Assembly: GCA_009837085.1 (NCBI GenBank)
Contig: VXUF01000154.1
Span: 1-54,545 of the forward strand
Origin: Holophagales bacterium
GTDB taxonomy: Bacteria > Acidobacteriota > Thermoanaerobaculia > Multivoradales > Multivoraceae
Direction of reading: 5' to 3'
DNA: 54,545 bases
The translations under genes and the position numbers were made by a program. Positions 1 through 8,846 of this stretch are shown here, piece by piece. Numbering within the stretch: the stretch's first letter is position 1; each line of letters begins with the position of its first letter. The notes under the pieces are model-generated. The model was given only the letters and a program-made list of their open reading frames with translations, was not told the origin of the DNA and searched no databases.

Positions 1-975
1 TTCCTGGAGCACGTCGAGCTCCTCGATGCTGACGTCGTAGTCGTTGCGGGAGCTGCGGTGCGACTGGGCCATCAGGTCGCCGAGCGCGTGCAGGTCGCCT
101 TGCCGCAGCGCTTCGGCGCCATCCAGGACGCGGCGGCACTCGGTGACGACGTGGCGAGTGCGGCGGTCGAGCGGCGGTTCGAGCACGTGTCGCAGGCGGT
201 CGAGGTCGGCCGGTTCCAGGTCGCGCAGCGTCGAGAGCGCCGGCAGGTGGGGCCGTAGCAGGTCGGCGGCGCGGAAGCACTCGGACTTCCGGTCGTTGAA
301 GCCGGTGCCGAAGGCGAGGGCGCGGCGAACGCCGCTGTCCGCGACCAGGAAGACGAGGTCTTCAGGGGTCGGGATCAGCTCGTGCTCGAGCGACCGGCAG
401 TCGAGCAGCAGGGCGTGTTGTTCCCGGCCGTGCACGGAGGCGAACTGGTCCATGATCCCGGACTGAACGCCGACGTACTCGTTTTCGACTTGCCGGCCGA
501 TGCCCGCGCGCTCGATCCCATCCAGTTCGAAACCGCCGATTCGCTCCCAGGCGACAAGGAACGCCATCTCGACGGCCGCCGAAGAACTGACGCCGGCCCC
601 GATCGGCAGGTCGCCGCCGAAGACGGCTTCGATCGGCGGCACCTCGATCCCGCGCCGGCCGAGCGTCCAGGCCAGTCCCTGCGGATAGTCGATCCAGGAC
701 GACGGTTCGCCGCGTTCCGCGACCGGCGGCGCGGGTGCGGCGGTGTCGAAGGCGGCCTCCTCGCCGAGGTCTAGCGCCGCAAGCCTGGTCTCCGCGCCGC
801 GTGCCGGTCGAGCCGCGACCCACACGGCGCGGTCGATCGCCGCCGGCAGCACCCAGCCCTCGCTGTAGTCGACGTGTGCACCCAGCAGGTTGGCCCTGCC
901 GGGCGCGCGGGCGATGACGCCGGGCTCGGTGCCGAAGCGTTTCCGGAACGCGTCGACGAGATCGCCGACCTTCAC
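1..975 (-). CDS. galK: Galactokinase, C-terminus cut off by window edge
   Basis: GHMP-family sugar kinase predicted to phosphorylate galactose at C1 with ATP (Leloir pathway, cytoplasm). The visible 325 codons open with the galactokinase signature region APGRANLLGAHVDYSEG (about residues 22-38) and carry the GHMP ATP-binding glycine/serine loop LPIGAGVSSSAAVEMA. The family is usually about 350-390 residues, so roughly the last 40-60, including the third GHMP motif, lie outside the window. I chose the GTG at 973-975, with a GGAAGAG-like ribosome site about 10 nt upstream; it lies 17 nt after the stop of the GyrI-like gene, so the two are probably co-transcribed. The sugar could be another hexose: the HVDY replaces the commoner HTDY, and substrate residues cannot be read with certainty. 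Confidence 0.88.
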   Translation of the reverse strand, partial: MKVGDLVDAFRKRFGTEPGVIARAPGRANLLGAHVDYSEGWVLPAAIDRAVWVAARPARGAETRLAALDLGEEAAFDTAAPAPPVAERGEPSSWIDYPQGLAWTLGRRGIEVPPIEAVFGGDLPIGAGVSSSAAVEMAFLVAWERIGGFELDGIERAGIGRQVENEYVGVQSGIMDQFASVHGREQHALLLDCRSLEHELIPTPEDLVFLVADSGVRRALAFGTGFNDRKSECFRAADLLRPHLPALSTLRDLEPADLDRLRHVLEPPLDRRTRHVVTECRRVLDGAEALRQGDLHALGDLMAQSHRSSRNDYDVSIEELDVLQE

Positions 976-991
976 TCGGGCGTCTCTTCCG

Positions 992-1441
992 TCAGGCCAG
1001 GAGGTGGTACATGTCGGTGCGGCGCTTCGCCGGGTCGTCGTGCCAGTCGCCGTAGAGTTCCCAGCAGGGACCGGCGAGGACGAGGTTCTGCTCGGCGCAC
1101 CATTGGTGGATCGCCTGGTGGACGCCCGGGATCTCGCTGTAGTCGCCGTGGAGCACGGCGTGGGCGCACCGGCCTGCCGGCGTCGCCGAGCGGACGAGGC
1201 CCTCCGCCGCCTGGGTCGAGGCGGGCACCTGGACGCCGACGTCGACTTCCATCCGGTCGCCGCTGACCTCGCGGTAGAACCAGACGTCCTGACCGGCGCC
1301 TTCGACGCCGTGTTCCCGCACGAAGGCGCCGACCCGCTCCATCAGGGGCAGGAGCTTGGCGGGAACCTCGGTGAAGGTGGCGCTGGTGCGCGCGGCCAGC
1401 AGGGGCTTTTCCTCGACGGTGACGATCGAGATCTCGGTCAT
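992..1441 (-). CDS. GyrI-like / AraC effector-binding domain protein
   Basis: 149 residues forming one GyrI-like small-molecule-binding domain. Visible family features are the N-terminal strand with IVTVEEKPLLAART, the central YREVSGDRMEVDVGVQV and the C-terminal WELYGDWHDDPAKRRTDMYHLL, which is the usual end of this fold. Such domains occur as effector-binding parts of AraC/MerR regulators and as stand-alone proteins that bind or hydrolyse small ligands; there is no DNA-binding domain here. Its ATG overlaps the stop codon of the PIN toxin gene by 4 nt (ATGA at 1438-1441), so translation is likely coupled to the toxin. The ligand is unknown. Confidence 0.85.
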   Translation of the reverse strand: MTEISIVTVEEKPLLAARTSATFTEVPAKLLPLMERVGAFVREHGVEGAGQDVWFYREVSGDRMEVDVGVQVPASTQAAEGLVRSATPAGRCAHAVLHGDYSEIPGVHQAIHQWCAEQNLVLAGPCWELYGDWHDDPAKRRTDMYHLLA

Positions 1442-1905
1442 TGGTTGTCCTCGCCAGGCGGCCAGGGATTGACGAGGTGAACGTCGGCCAGCTTGAAGTC
1501 CTGGACGTTTCGTGTTGCCAACATGGCGTCGCGAGAGTGGGCCATAGCCGCAATCTGGCCGTCCGCCTGCGAGATCGGCCGTCCTGCCCTTCGGCAGCGG
1601 GCCGCGATCCTTGCGTAGGCCCTCGCGGCTTCCGTGTCGAAGGGAAGGATGCGGCCCGCGAACAAGTCGCCGAATGCCTGATCGGCGGCTCGGGCGAGTA
1701 GCCGGCGTCGCCGGCCTTCAGGCAGGAACGCTATTCCCGCGCGGATCTCGGCTTCGGTCACGGCGGTCACGAACAGGCTGCGCCTGAACTGGCTGTCCAG
1801 CCAGGCGAGGACAATCGGCTGCGGCTTGTGCCGCATGAACTCCGACACGACGTTCGTGTCCACGATGACCGTCGTGGGGGAGTCAGTCGAAGCGGGGTGG
1901 TTCAC
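1438..1905 (-). CDS. vapC: PIN-domain toxin, VapC/FitB type
   Basis: Predicted metal-dependent ribonuclease toxin of a type II toxin-antitoxin pair. The 155-residue protein has the PIN acidic residues in VDTNVVSEFM (first Asp), TEAEIRAGI (Glu) and ISQADGQIAAMA (Asp), and ends with the ATRNVQDF...LVNPW tail typical of FitB-like members. I chose GTG at 1903-1905, which lies inside the 3' end of the antitoxin gene (23-nt overlap); the PIN fold then begins about 12 residues in. Toxins of this class cleave tRNA or other structured RNA and are neutralised by the upstream RHH partner. The gene also overlaps the downstream GyrI-like gene. Confidence 0.9.
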   Translation of the reverse strand: MNHPASTDSPTTVIVDTNVVSEFMRHKPQPIVLAWLDSQFRRSLFVTAVTEAEIRAGIAFLPEGRRRRLLARAADQAFGDLFAGRILPFDTEAARAYARIAARCRRAGRPISQADGQIAAMAHSRDAMLATRNVQDFKLADVHLVNPWPPGEDNQ

Positions 1906-2128
1906 GCATGGGCTCCCTTGGCGGCAGCTCCAGCTCCACGCCGCCAAGGGGCTTGAAGAGCTCGTGGATCGCCGTCCCCAGTCCCTTCTCGGGCTCGGCG
2001 TCTCGCCGAACGGCCTCGCGCAGAATCAACCGGACCTCTTCTTCCATCGACCGGCCGTTGTCGGCCGCGCGCACGCGGAGGCGCCTCTTCACTCCTTCGT
2101 CGAGTTTCCTGACGGTGATGCTCGCCAC
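1883..2128 (-). CDS. vapB: Ribbon-helix-helix antitoxin, FitA-like
   Basis: 81-residue antitoxin partner of the PIN toxin. The N-terminus (ASITVRKLDEGVKRRLRVRA, then ADNGRSMEEEVRLILREAV) is the classic RHH fold of FitA-type antitoxins: one DNA-contacting strand followed by two helices. The rest, about residues 45-81, should wrap the toxin. The GTG at 2126-2128 was chosen because the RHH strand starts immediately after it and a strong purine-rich ribosome site (AGGGGAGGG) sits about 8-9 nt upstream. RHH antitoxins repress their own operon, so the operator probably lies in the 50 bp between this gene and the GH20 gene, which reads in the same direction from further upstream. Confidence 0.88.
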   Translation of the reverse strand: MASITVRKLDEGVKRRLRVRAADNGRSMEEEVRLILREAVRRDAEPEKGLGTAIHELFKPLGGVELELPPREPMREPPRFD

Positions 2129-2180
2129 GATTCGATGCCCTCCCCTTGACCCCGGAGAGTACATGGCGATTGCATTGCAA

Positions 2181-4112
2181 TCAAGAACGGTCAGAATCGA
2201 GGACGGCCGCCGCTCGCAGCAGAAGGTCCTGCGACTCTCGCAGGCCGCCCTCGCGGCTGGTGGCGAGCCAGACGTCGCGGAGGTCGGTGGCGAGGGTGGC
2301 GCGCACTTTCGTTGGGAGCTGGCCGGCCAGCAAGCCGCGACCGGCGGCGAGGCGCGCGACACCCAACTGGCAGCACCACGTCATCATCCGGCAGGTCCAG
2401 TCCAGCGCGGCATGGTTCGGATCGCCCTCGACCCGGTTCAACCGGTCTCTGATAGCGGCCAGCCGGGCGTACGTCCGCTGCAGTGTGGCGATGCTCAGCC
2501 GCCGGAAGCGCCGGTGGGTGAGGTCGTCGTCGATGAACCGAAGCAGGTAGAAGAGTGCGGTGCCATTGATCACCGGGCCACCGCAGTCGAGGTCAATGGC
2601 GCCGAGGTCGATGACGGTGCGCGCCAGCGTCTCGTCTCCGTCGTAGACCAGGCGGACGGCGTGGTCGAGCCAGGCTTCCTCGTTCCGCTCGGGGCCGCCT
2701 GCCGCCTCGCGCGCCGCCTCGACCGACCAGGCGAAACCGGCGCCAATGGAAAGCGGCAGCTCGGCGATCGCCGGCGGCTGCAGGTGTCCGTGGTCGCCCC
2801 AGTCGGTGATGAGGTAGCCCTGAGCGCCTGCCGCCGAACCAGCGGTCGCGGCGAGGGCCAGATTGCCGACGGCGTTCTGCAGCCGACCGCCGAAACTGTG
2901 CCAGCTGCTGGTCCCCGGGCACACCCAGAACTCTCTCCCCGAGGCGGCCAGCCGGGCGCACTGGTCCTCGAACGGGTGATTCGCGTCGTAGCCCCAGCAC
3001 AGCGCGACCGCGTCTTCCGGGACTTGGTCGATCACTTCGGGGTGCTCGAGGATGATGTCGCCCCAGAACAGCATTTGCCGGCCGCGCTCGGTGACGAGAT
3101 CGTGGACCTGGCGCAGGAAGTCGAGGTACACGGCTGGCTTGCCCCGCTCCTCGCACGCCTCGGCGGAGCGCCCGCGCCCCAGGTCGAACGTCTCGTCCAG
3201 GCCGACGTTGAAGCGTCGGCTGCCGAAGTGGGGAAGCAGTTCGTCGTAGAGGTCCGTGAGCAACTCAAGGACGCGTGGGTCGGTGGCGCACAGGCTGAAC
3301 GGCTCCGGGTCGATGGAGAAGGGATGCTGGAAGCCCTCGGGTACCTCGGCCAGCGGCCGGTACCGATCGTGGATCAGCCAGCGGTGGAAGTGGCCGAAGC
3401 TGTTCTGGTTCGGCGTCAGCTCGATGAACCGCTCCCGGCAGCAGGCGTCGAGCTTGCGGATCTCCGCGGCGGTGAACGGCGAGGCGTTGCGCCAGACCTC
3501 CTCGTGGTCCGCATAGGCGTAGGTGTGTTCGACATAGAGCTGGAGGTGGTTGATCTTCCAGTCCGCGAGCCGGTCGACGAGCCGTTCGAGGTACTCCAGC
3601 CGTGGCACCCGGTTCCGGCTGACGTCGAGCATCGCGCCGCGGATGGGGAAGTCCGGCCGGTCCTCGATCTCGACGGCCGGCGCCTCGAAACCGGCGGCTG
3701 CCGGCCGGCCGCGCAAGGCGAGCCACTGCCTCAGAGTGGACGCTGCCCGGAACACGCCCGTCGGCGTCGCAGCCTGGATGGCGATGCCGTTCCGGCCGGT
3801 CCGCAGGCGATAGCTCTCATCGGTCGGAAGGTCAACGCCGGTGGCTCCCTCCTCGCCGGGTGAGTCGACCGTGACCTGACAGGACACGGCGGTGCCCGGC
3901 CCGTTTGCGGCGTGGCCAGGGAGGAGATCCGACCCCGTGGTTGCCAGCGCGCGCCGCAGGCCCGCGAGCGCGAACTCCAGTTCCTCAGAGGTCTCCGCCT
4001 GTTCCGCCCCCGCCTCGGTCACCTGGAGCGCAACAGGTGCGTCCGGCGGCAGGACCAGGGGATCGGCGGCGTCAAGGACCTCGACCCGCCGCGGCGACGG
4101 CCAGAGACTCAC
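2181..4112 (-). CDS. Glycoside hydrolase family 20-type beta-N-acetylhexosaminidase
   Basis: Predicted to remove terminal N-acetylhexosamine from glycans. 643 residues from the GTG at 4110-4112, which lies 11 nt after the stop of the VOC gene; the longer open frame upstream only shadows that gene. Residues about 1-150 resemble the GH20b-type alpha/beta N-terminal domain; the catalytic barrel starts at DRPDFPIRGAMLDVSRNRVP (about 151-170). The adjacent acid pair is in RFNVGLDETFDLG (Asp306-Glu307), matching the GH20 substrate-assisted Asp-Glu dyad. Aromatic residues are frequent in the C-terminal half (LITDWGDHGH, around 490). No clear signal peptide is visible, so it may act in the cytoplasm or periplasm on imported sugars. 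The exact linkage cannot be read. Confidence 0.85.
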   Translation of the reverse strand: MSLWPSPRRVEVLDAADPLVLPPDAPVALQVTEAGAEQAETSEELEFALAGLRRALATTGSDLLPGHAANGPGTAVSCQVTVDSPGEEGATGVDLPTDESYRLRTGRNGIAIQAATPTGVFRAASTLRQWLALRGRPAAAGFEAPAVEIEDRPDFPIRGAMLDVSRNRVPRLEYLERLVDRLADWKINHLQLYVEHTYAYADHEEVWRNASPFTAAEIRKLDACCRERFIELTPNQNSFGHFHRWLIHDRYRPLAEVPEGFQHPFSIDPEPFSLCATDPRVLELLTDLYDELLPHFGSRRFNVGLDETFDLGRGRSAEACEERGKPAVYLDFLRQVHDLVTERGRQMLFWGDIILEHPEVIDQVPEDAVALCWGYDANHPFEDQCARLAASGREFWVCPGTSSWHSFGGRLQNAVGNLALAATAGSAAGAQGYLITDWGDHGHLQPPAIAELPLSIGAGFAWSVEAAREAAGGPERNEEAWLDHAVRLVYDGDETLARTVIDLGAIDLDCGGPVINGTALFYLLRFIDDDLTHRRFRRLSIATLQRTYARLAAIRDRLNRVEGDPNHAALDWTCRMMTWCCQLGVARLAAGRGLLAGQLPTKVRATLATDLRDVWLATSREGGLRESQDLLLRAAAVLDSDRS

Positions 4113-4123
4113 GGGCCGGCGGC

Positions 4124-4768
4124 TCAGGTCGCCCGCACCCGGATGTTGACGCCGGTCGGTCTGGTGTGGCGTCCGCCGCCGCCGGCCGACGTCCAGGCGA
4201 GATGGTCGATGGCTCGGCCCGCCGTCGGTTCCAGTGCGTCGTCCGTCTGGCGAAACAGCACCCGCATTGTGCCGTAGTTGACGGCGAGCAGGATGTCCTT
4301 GAAGGTCTCGGCCGGGCCGGGCGCGTGCTCCCGCAGCCACGCCCGGTCCTGCTCGCAGTCCGGTCCGAGGATGTGGACGTGGTGGAAGCCGGGGTGATTC
4401 GCGTCCTCGAGGAGTTCGATCTTCGCGCCCCAGGGATCCGTCACGAAGGAGATGTAGAGCTTCGCCGGCCCGAAGTGCCGCGGTTCCCAGAACTCCGTAG
4501 CTCCGTCGGCGAGCATCGCGGCGTGAAGTTCATCCAGGTTGTCGACGGACCAGCCCGAGTGATCGAGTCCGGTGCCGATGCTGGGCCCGGGGGCCTCGGC
4601 GCCGCGCCAGTGGAGGTCCGCCGTCCCGCTGCCGGCGCGGAAACGGGCGCCGGCGCCGGCGAAGCCCTCCAGGACTTCACCGCCGAAGTGCCGCGCATAC
4701 CAGTCGGCCGCGGCGGCGGGATCGGAAGCGTTCAGCGCGAGGCAGTCGAATCGGCAGGTAGCGGTCAT
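4124..4768 (-). CDS. VOC (glyoxalase/dioxygenase-fold) family protein, two-module
   Basis: 214-residue protein built of two paired beta-alpha-beta-beta-beta modules. Module one (about 1-125) starts with CRFDCLALNASDPAAAADWYARHFGG and includes GLDHSGWSVDNLDEL and FVTDPWGAKIELLED; module two begins at HHVHILGPDCEQDRAWLREH (about 129) and ends at IDHLAWTSAGG. Histidines and glutamates in both modules could bind a metal. VOC proteins include lyases, isomerases, dioxygenases and resistance proteins, so the reaction cannot be assigned. It precedes the GH20 gene by 11 nt on the same strand, making an operon likely, though no functional link is obvious. Confidence 0.8.
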   Translation of the reverse strand: MTATCRFDCLALNASDPAAAADWYARHFGGEVLEGFAGAGARFRAGSGTADLHWRGAEAPGPSIGTGLDHSGWSVDNLDELHAAMLADGATEFWEPRHFGPAKLYISFVTDPWGAKIELLEDANHPGFHHVHILGPDCEQDRAWLREHAPGPAETFKDILLAVNYGTMRVLFRQTDDALEPTAGRAIDHLAWTSAGGGGRHTRPTGVNIRVRAT

Positions 4769-4907
4769 GTGCGGAGGCTCCTCGGGCTTGGGTGACGGCG
4801 GAGGGGGAAGGGCGGTGATTGTGTCACCGATCGGCGGTGCCGAGCGGGTCTCGACCGATCAGGCGTAAGCTGTGTCCCGTGAGAGGGATGCGGGGCGGCA
4901 GTCCGTC

Positions 4908-7109
4908 ATGACCACGCCGGCCGAAGATCGCGAGGCGCTCTCCGGGGTCGTCGAGCGGGTCGTCTTCCACAATGAGGAGAACGGATTCGCGGTGCTCCGC
5001 GTCCGGGTACGGGGCAGTTTCCAGCCGGCGACGGTGGTGGGGCGACTGCCCCTCGTTTCGCAGGGGGAGACGATCCGGGCCTCCGGCGCCTGGAAGAACG
5101 ACCCCAACCACGGCGTCCAGTTTCGGGCCGACCGGCTCGCCGTGTCGCCGCCGGACTCACTCGACGGAATCCGGCGCTATCTCGGATCGGGAAGGGTGCA
5201 TGGCGTCGGGCCCAAGATGGCGAAACGCCTGGTGAAGGCGTTTGGCGAAGACGTCTTCGAGGTCATCGAGAACGAGCCGGAGCGCCTGAAGGAGGTTCCC
5301 GGCATCGGCCCGAAGCGCGCGAAGCGCCTGAGCGAGGGCTTCAAGGATCAGAAGGCGGTGCGGGAGATCATGGTCTTCCTGCAGACTCACGGTCTCGGCT
5401 CCTCGCGGGCCGCTCGCATCTACCGGACCTACGGAGCTGACGCCCCGACCTTGCTCACCGAGGACCCGTACCGACTGGCGAGGGACATTCGGGGGATCGG
5501 TTTCCGGATCGCCGACAGCATCGGCGCGAGTCTGGGCAAGGACCGGGAGGGTCTGCCGCGGGCGCGCGCCGGCCTCGGCTACACGCTGGAGCAGGCGCGA
5601 GGCGCCGGACACTGCGGCCTGCCGCGCGGCGAGCTCCTCGAGCAGGCGCAGGAGCTGTTGAAGATCCCGGAAGAGATCCTGGTCACCGCGCTTTCGGATG
5701 AGCTGCAGGCAGGGAGGCTGGTCGCCACGGGTCTGAACGGCGAGGAGGCGGTCTTCCTGCCGCCGCTGCTCTTGGCCGAGCGCGCCATCACCCGTCGGCT
5801 GGGCGAACTTCTCCAGGCCGAGGCGCCGCCCTGGGCGGACATCGATGCAGTCAAGGCTCTGGCCTGGGTGGAGAAGCGCCTCGACGTAACGCTCGCGCCG
5901 ACCCAGCGAGCGGCGGTCGAGACGAGCCTGCGCTCGCGCGTCGCCGTCATCACCGGCGGCCCGGGAGTCGGCAAGACCACCCTGGTCAACGCTTTGCTGC
6001 GGATCCTGAAGGCCCGCAATGTAAGTTGCGCGCTCTGTGCCCCAACCGGCCGCGCGGCGAAGAGGCTGGCCGAAAGCACCGGCCATTCCGCGAAGACGAT
6101 CCACCGGCTGCTCGAGATCGACCCGTCGAGCGGCGCGTTCCGTCGCGGCCGCCTGCGTCCGCTCGATTGCGGCCTGCTGGTCGTCGACGAGTCCTCGATG
6201 GTCGATGTCGAGCTGATGGCGGCCCTGCTTCAGGGACTGCCGCTGGAGGGGTCGCTGCTGCTGATCGGCGACGCGGACCAGTTGCCGTCGGTCGGCCCGG
6301 GCCAGGTGCTGCGGGACCTGATCGACTCAGGCGCCATCCCGGTGGCGCGTCTCCGGGAGATCTTCCGGCAGGCCGACAACAGCCGGATCGTCCGCAATGC
6401 CCACCGGGTGAACCAGGGCTACCTGCCCGAGCTGGAGTCCGCGAGGGACGAACTGAGCGACTTCTACTTCGTGCCCGCCGACGATGCCGAGGACGGTCAG
6501 CGCAAGGTCGTGGAAATCGTCGCCGGGCGGATCGGCCGGCGCTTCGGTCTCGATCCGGTCCGGGACGTCCAGGTGCTGTCGCCGATGAACCGCGGCCCCC
6601 TCGGCGTGCGCACGCTGAACGTCACCTTGCAGTCGGTGCTGAACCCCGCGCCGGAGTCTGGCGTCGTCGAGGTCGAGCGTTACGGCTGGAAGTACCGCGC
6701 CGGCGACAAGGTGATGCAGACCGAGAACGACTACGACAAGGACGTCTTCAACGGCGACCTCGGCCGCATCCTGTCGATCGACCCGGGCACCGAGAGGATG
6801 ACGATCGTCTTCGACGGCCGACCCGTCGAGTACCGCTTCAGCGACCTGGACCGACTCATGCTGGCCTATGCGGTCACCGTCCACAAATCGCAGGGCTCGG
6901 AGTATCCGGCGGTCGTCGTGCCCATTTCGACCCACCACTACGTCATGCTCCGCCGCAACCTGCTCTACACGGCGATCACCAGGGGCCGGCAGCTCGTCGT
7001 CATCGTCGGCCAGAAGTGGGCGCTCCAGAAGGCGGTCGAGGAAGCCTCTGACCTGCGGCGCTACTCGACCCTGCGCGAACGCTTGGCGGCGCTGGCGTCC
7101 GGGCCCTAG
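4908..7109 (+). CDS. recD2: RecD2-type ATP-dependent DNA helicase
   Basis: SF1B 5'-3' helicase found in bacteria without RecBCD and involved in DNA repair. N-terminal OB-like region (LSGVVERVVFHNEENGFAVLRV, residues 11-32) and tandem helix-hairpin-helix motifs (GVGPKMAKRL and GIGPKRAKRL, about 100-145) are followed by the motor: Walker A GGPGVGKTT (about residue 350), Walker B VVDESSMVD, and C-terminal motifs VTVHKSQGSEYPAVVVP and YTAITRGR. 733 residues from the ATG at 4908; a GTG at 4872 would add 12 residues, but the family normally begins just before the OB strand. The stop (7107-7109) overlaps the stop of the convergent symporter gene within one CTAG. Confidence 0.95.
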   Translation: MTTPAEDREALSGVVERVVFHNEENGFAVLRVRVRGSFQPATVVGRLPLVSQGETIRASGAWKNDPNHGVQFRADRLAVSPPDSLDGIRRYLGSGRVHGVGPKMAKRLVKAFGEDVFEVIENEPERLKEVPGIGPKRAKRLSEGFKDQKAVREIMVFLQTHGLGSSRAARIYRTYGADAPTLLTEDPYRLARDIRGIGFRIADSIGASLGKDREGLPRARAGLGYTLEQARGAGHCGLPRGELLEQAQELLKIPEEILVTALSDELQAGRLVATGLNGEEAVFLPPLLLAERAITRRLGELLQAEAPPWADIDAVKALAWVEKRLDVTLAPTQRAAVETSLRSRVAVITGGPGVGKTTLVNALLRILKARNVSCALCAPTGRAAKRLAESTGHSAKTIHRLLEIDPSSGAFRRGRLRPLDCGLLVVDESSMVDVELMAALLQGLPLEGSLLLIGDADQLPSVGPGQVLRDLIDSGAIPVARLREIFRQADNSRIVRNAHRVNQGYLPELESARDELSDFYFVPADDAEDGQRKVVEIVAGRIGRRFGLDPVRDVQVLSPMNRGPLGVRTLNVTLQSVLNPAPESGVVEVERYGWKYRAGDKVMQTENDYDKDVFNGDLGRILSIDPGTERMTIVFDGRPVEYRFSDLDRLMLAYAVTVHKSQGSEYPAVVVPISTHHYVMLRRNLLYTAITRGRQLVVIVGQKWALQKAVEEASDLRRYSTLRERLAALASGP

Positions 7110-8803
7110 CTATCCGCCGCTCGCTCGCGCGGGAGCCGGATCTCGCTCACCAGCTGCTGCACCTCGTCCGGCGGAGGCTTCGTGAAGCGGCTGACGATGA
7201 TGGCCAGGGCAAAGTTGATCATCATGCCGACGGCGCCGATGCCTTCGGGGCTGATGCCGAACAGCCAGTCCTCCGCGGTTGCTTCGGGGCGAATCAGGCG
7301 GAAGTAGACGATGTAGGCGCCGGTGAACAGGATGCCGCTGCTCATGCCGGCGATCGCTCCCTCCTTCGTCGTGGTGCGGGTGAAGATGCCGAGCACGAGC
7401 ACGGGGAAGAAGCTGGACGCGGCGAGGCCGAAGGCGAAGGCGACCACCTGGGCGACGAAGCCGGGCGGCGAGATGCCGAAGTAGGCGGCGACGACCACGG
7501 CGACGGAAGCGGTGACGCGCGCGAGCAGGAGTTCCCGGCGTGAACTCATGTCCTTCCACAGGATCGACTTTCCGATGTCGTGGGAGATGGCCGATGCGAT
7601 GACCAGCAGGAGGCCGGCAGCGGTCGACAGCGCCGCCGCGAGTCCGCCGGCGGCGACCAGGGCGACGACCCAGGCCGGCAACTCGGCGATCTCCGGGTTG
7701 GCGAGGACCATGATGTCCTGGTCGACGGTCAGCTCGTTGGCCCCGTCGGACATGTCGATGACTCCGTCTCCGTCCTGGTCGTCGAAGGAGATCAGCCCGG
7801 TCGTTTCCCAGCTCTTGAACCACTCCGGCACCTCGCTGTAGCTCGTGTTGTGGAGGGTTGAGATCAGGTTGACCCGGGCGAAGGCGGCCACCGCGGGCGC
7901 CGTGGTGTAGAGCAGGCCGATGAAGACCAGCGCCCATAGCGCGCTCCAGCGGGCCGCGCGGGCGCTGCGCACGGTGTAGAAGCGGACGAGCACATGGGGG
8001 AGTCCGGCGGTGCCGACCATCAGCGCCAGCGCGATCGCGGTGACGTCGATCATGCTCTTCTTGCCCGGCACGAAGGCTGCCGTGTACTCCGGCAGGCGGA
8101 GTTCCCGGTGCAGCGCGTCCAGCGCCTCGAGCAGGAAGACGCCGGCCTGCTGGCCTTCCTGGACCGTACCGCCGAATCCGAACTGCGGAATCGGATTCCC
8201 GGTGATCTTCCAGGAGATGGCCGCGGCCGGTATGAGAAACGCGACGATGAGGACGCAGTACTGGGCGACCTGGGTGTAGGTGATGCCTCTCATGCCGCCG
8301 AGCACGGCGTAGAAGAAGACGATGACCACGCCGATGATCACGCCCCAGTGGACCTCGACCTCCAGGAAGCGCGAGAAGACGACCCCGACGCCGCGCATCT
8401 GCCCAGCGATGTAGGTGAACGAGACGAAGATCGTGCAGGCGGCCGCCACCAGTCGGGCGGCGTCGGAGTAGTAGCGGTCGCCGACGAACTCGGAGGTCGT
8501 GAACTTGCCGTACTTGCGGAGGTACGGGGCGAGCAGGAGCGCCAGCAGGACGTAGCCGCCGGTCCAGCCCATCAGGTAGATGGTGCCGGTGTAGCCCATG
8601 AAGGAGATGAGGCCCGCCATTGAGATGAAAGAGGCCGCGCTCATCCAGTCGGCGCCCGTTGCCATGCCGTTGGCCACGGCCGGCACGCCGCGGCCGGCGA
8701 CGTAGAAGCCCGATGTCGTCCTGACGCGGCTCCACCAGGCGATGCCGATGTAGAGCGCGAAGGTCGCGGTGACGATCAGGTAGGTCCAGGCCTGAACGTT
8801 CAT
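7106..8803 (-). CDS. Sodium:solute symporter, VC_2705-like large subunit
   Basis: 565-residue SSS-family integral membrane transporter with about 13-14 hydrophobic segments, using a sodium gradient to import a small carboxylate or similar solute. Core family stretches are visible: GMATGADWMSAASFISMAG (about 46-64), YVLLALLLAPYLRKYGKFTTSEF (84-106) and GGLAAALSTAAGLLLVIASAISHDIGKS. It follows a DUF4212 small subunit by 43 nt, the pairing that defines this subfamily. The loop at about residues 341-353 contains an EF-hand-like DDQDGDGVIDMSD, discussed in the findings. ActP-like acetate transport is a possible alternative, but the DUF4212 partner favours the VC_2705 group, whose substrate is not settled. 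Confidence 0.92.
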   Translation of the reverse strand: MNVQAWTYLIVTATFALYIGIAWWSRVRTTSGFYVAGRGVPAVANGMATGADWMSAASFISMAGLISFMGYTGTIYLMGWTGGYVLLALLLAPYLRKYGKFTTSEFVGDRYYSDAARLVAAACTIFVSFTYIAGQMRGVGVVFSRFLEVEVHWGVIIGVVIVFFYAVLGGMRGITYTQVAQYCVLIVAFLIPAAAISWKITGNPIPQFGFGGTVQEGQQAGVFLLEALDALHRELRLPEYTAAFVPGKKSMIDVTAIALALMVGTAGLPHVLVRFYTVRSARAARWSALWALVFIGLLYTTAPAVAAFARVNLISTLHNTSYSEVPEWFKSWETTGLISFDDQDGDGVIDMSDGANELTVDQDIMVLANPEIAELPAWVVALVAAGGLAAALSTAAGLLLVIASAISHDIGKSILWKDMSSRRELLLARVTASVAVVVAAYFGISPPGFVAQVVAFAFGLAASSFFPVLVLGIFTRTTTKEGAIAGMSSGILFTGAYIVYFRLIRPEATAEDWLFGISPEGIGAVGMMINFALAIIVSRFTKPPPDEVQQLVSEIRLPRERAADS

Positions 8804-8846
8804 CGCGGGAGTCGGCGGGCGTCAGAGTCGGGCGTCTGCGACCGGC

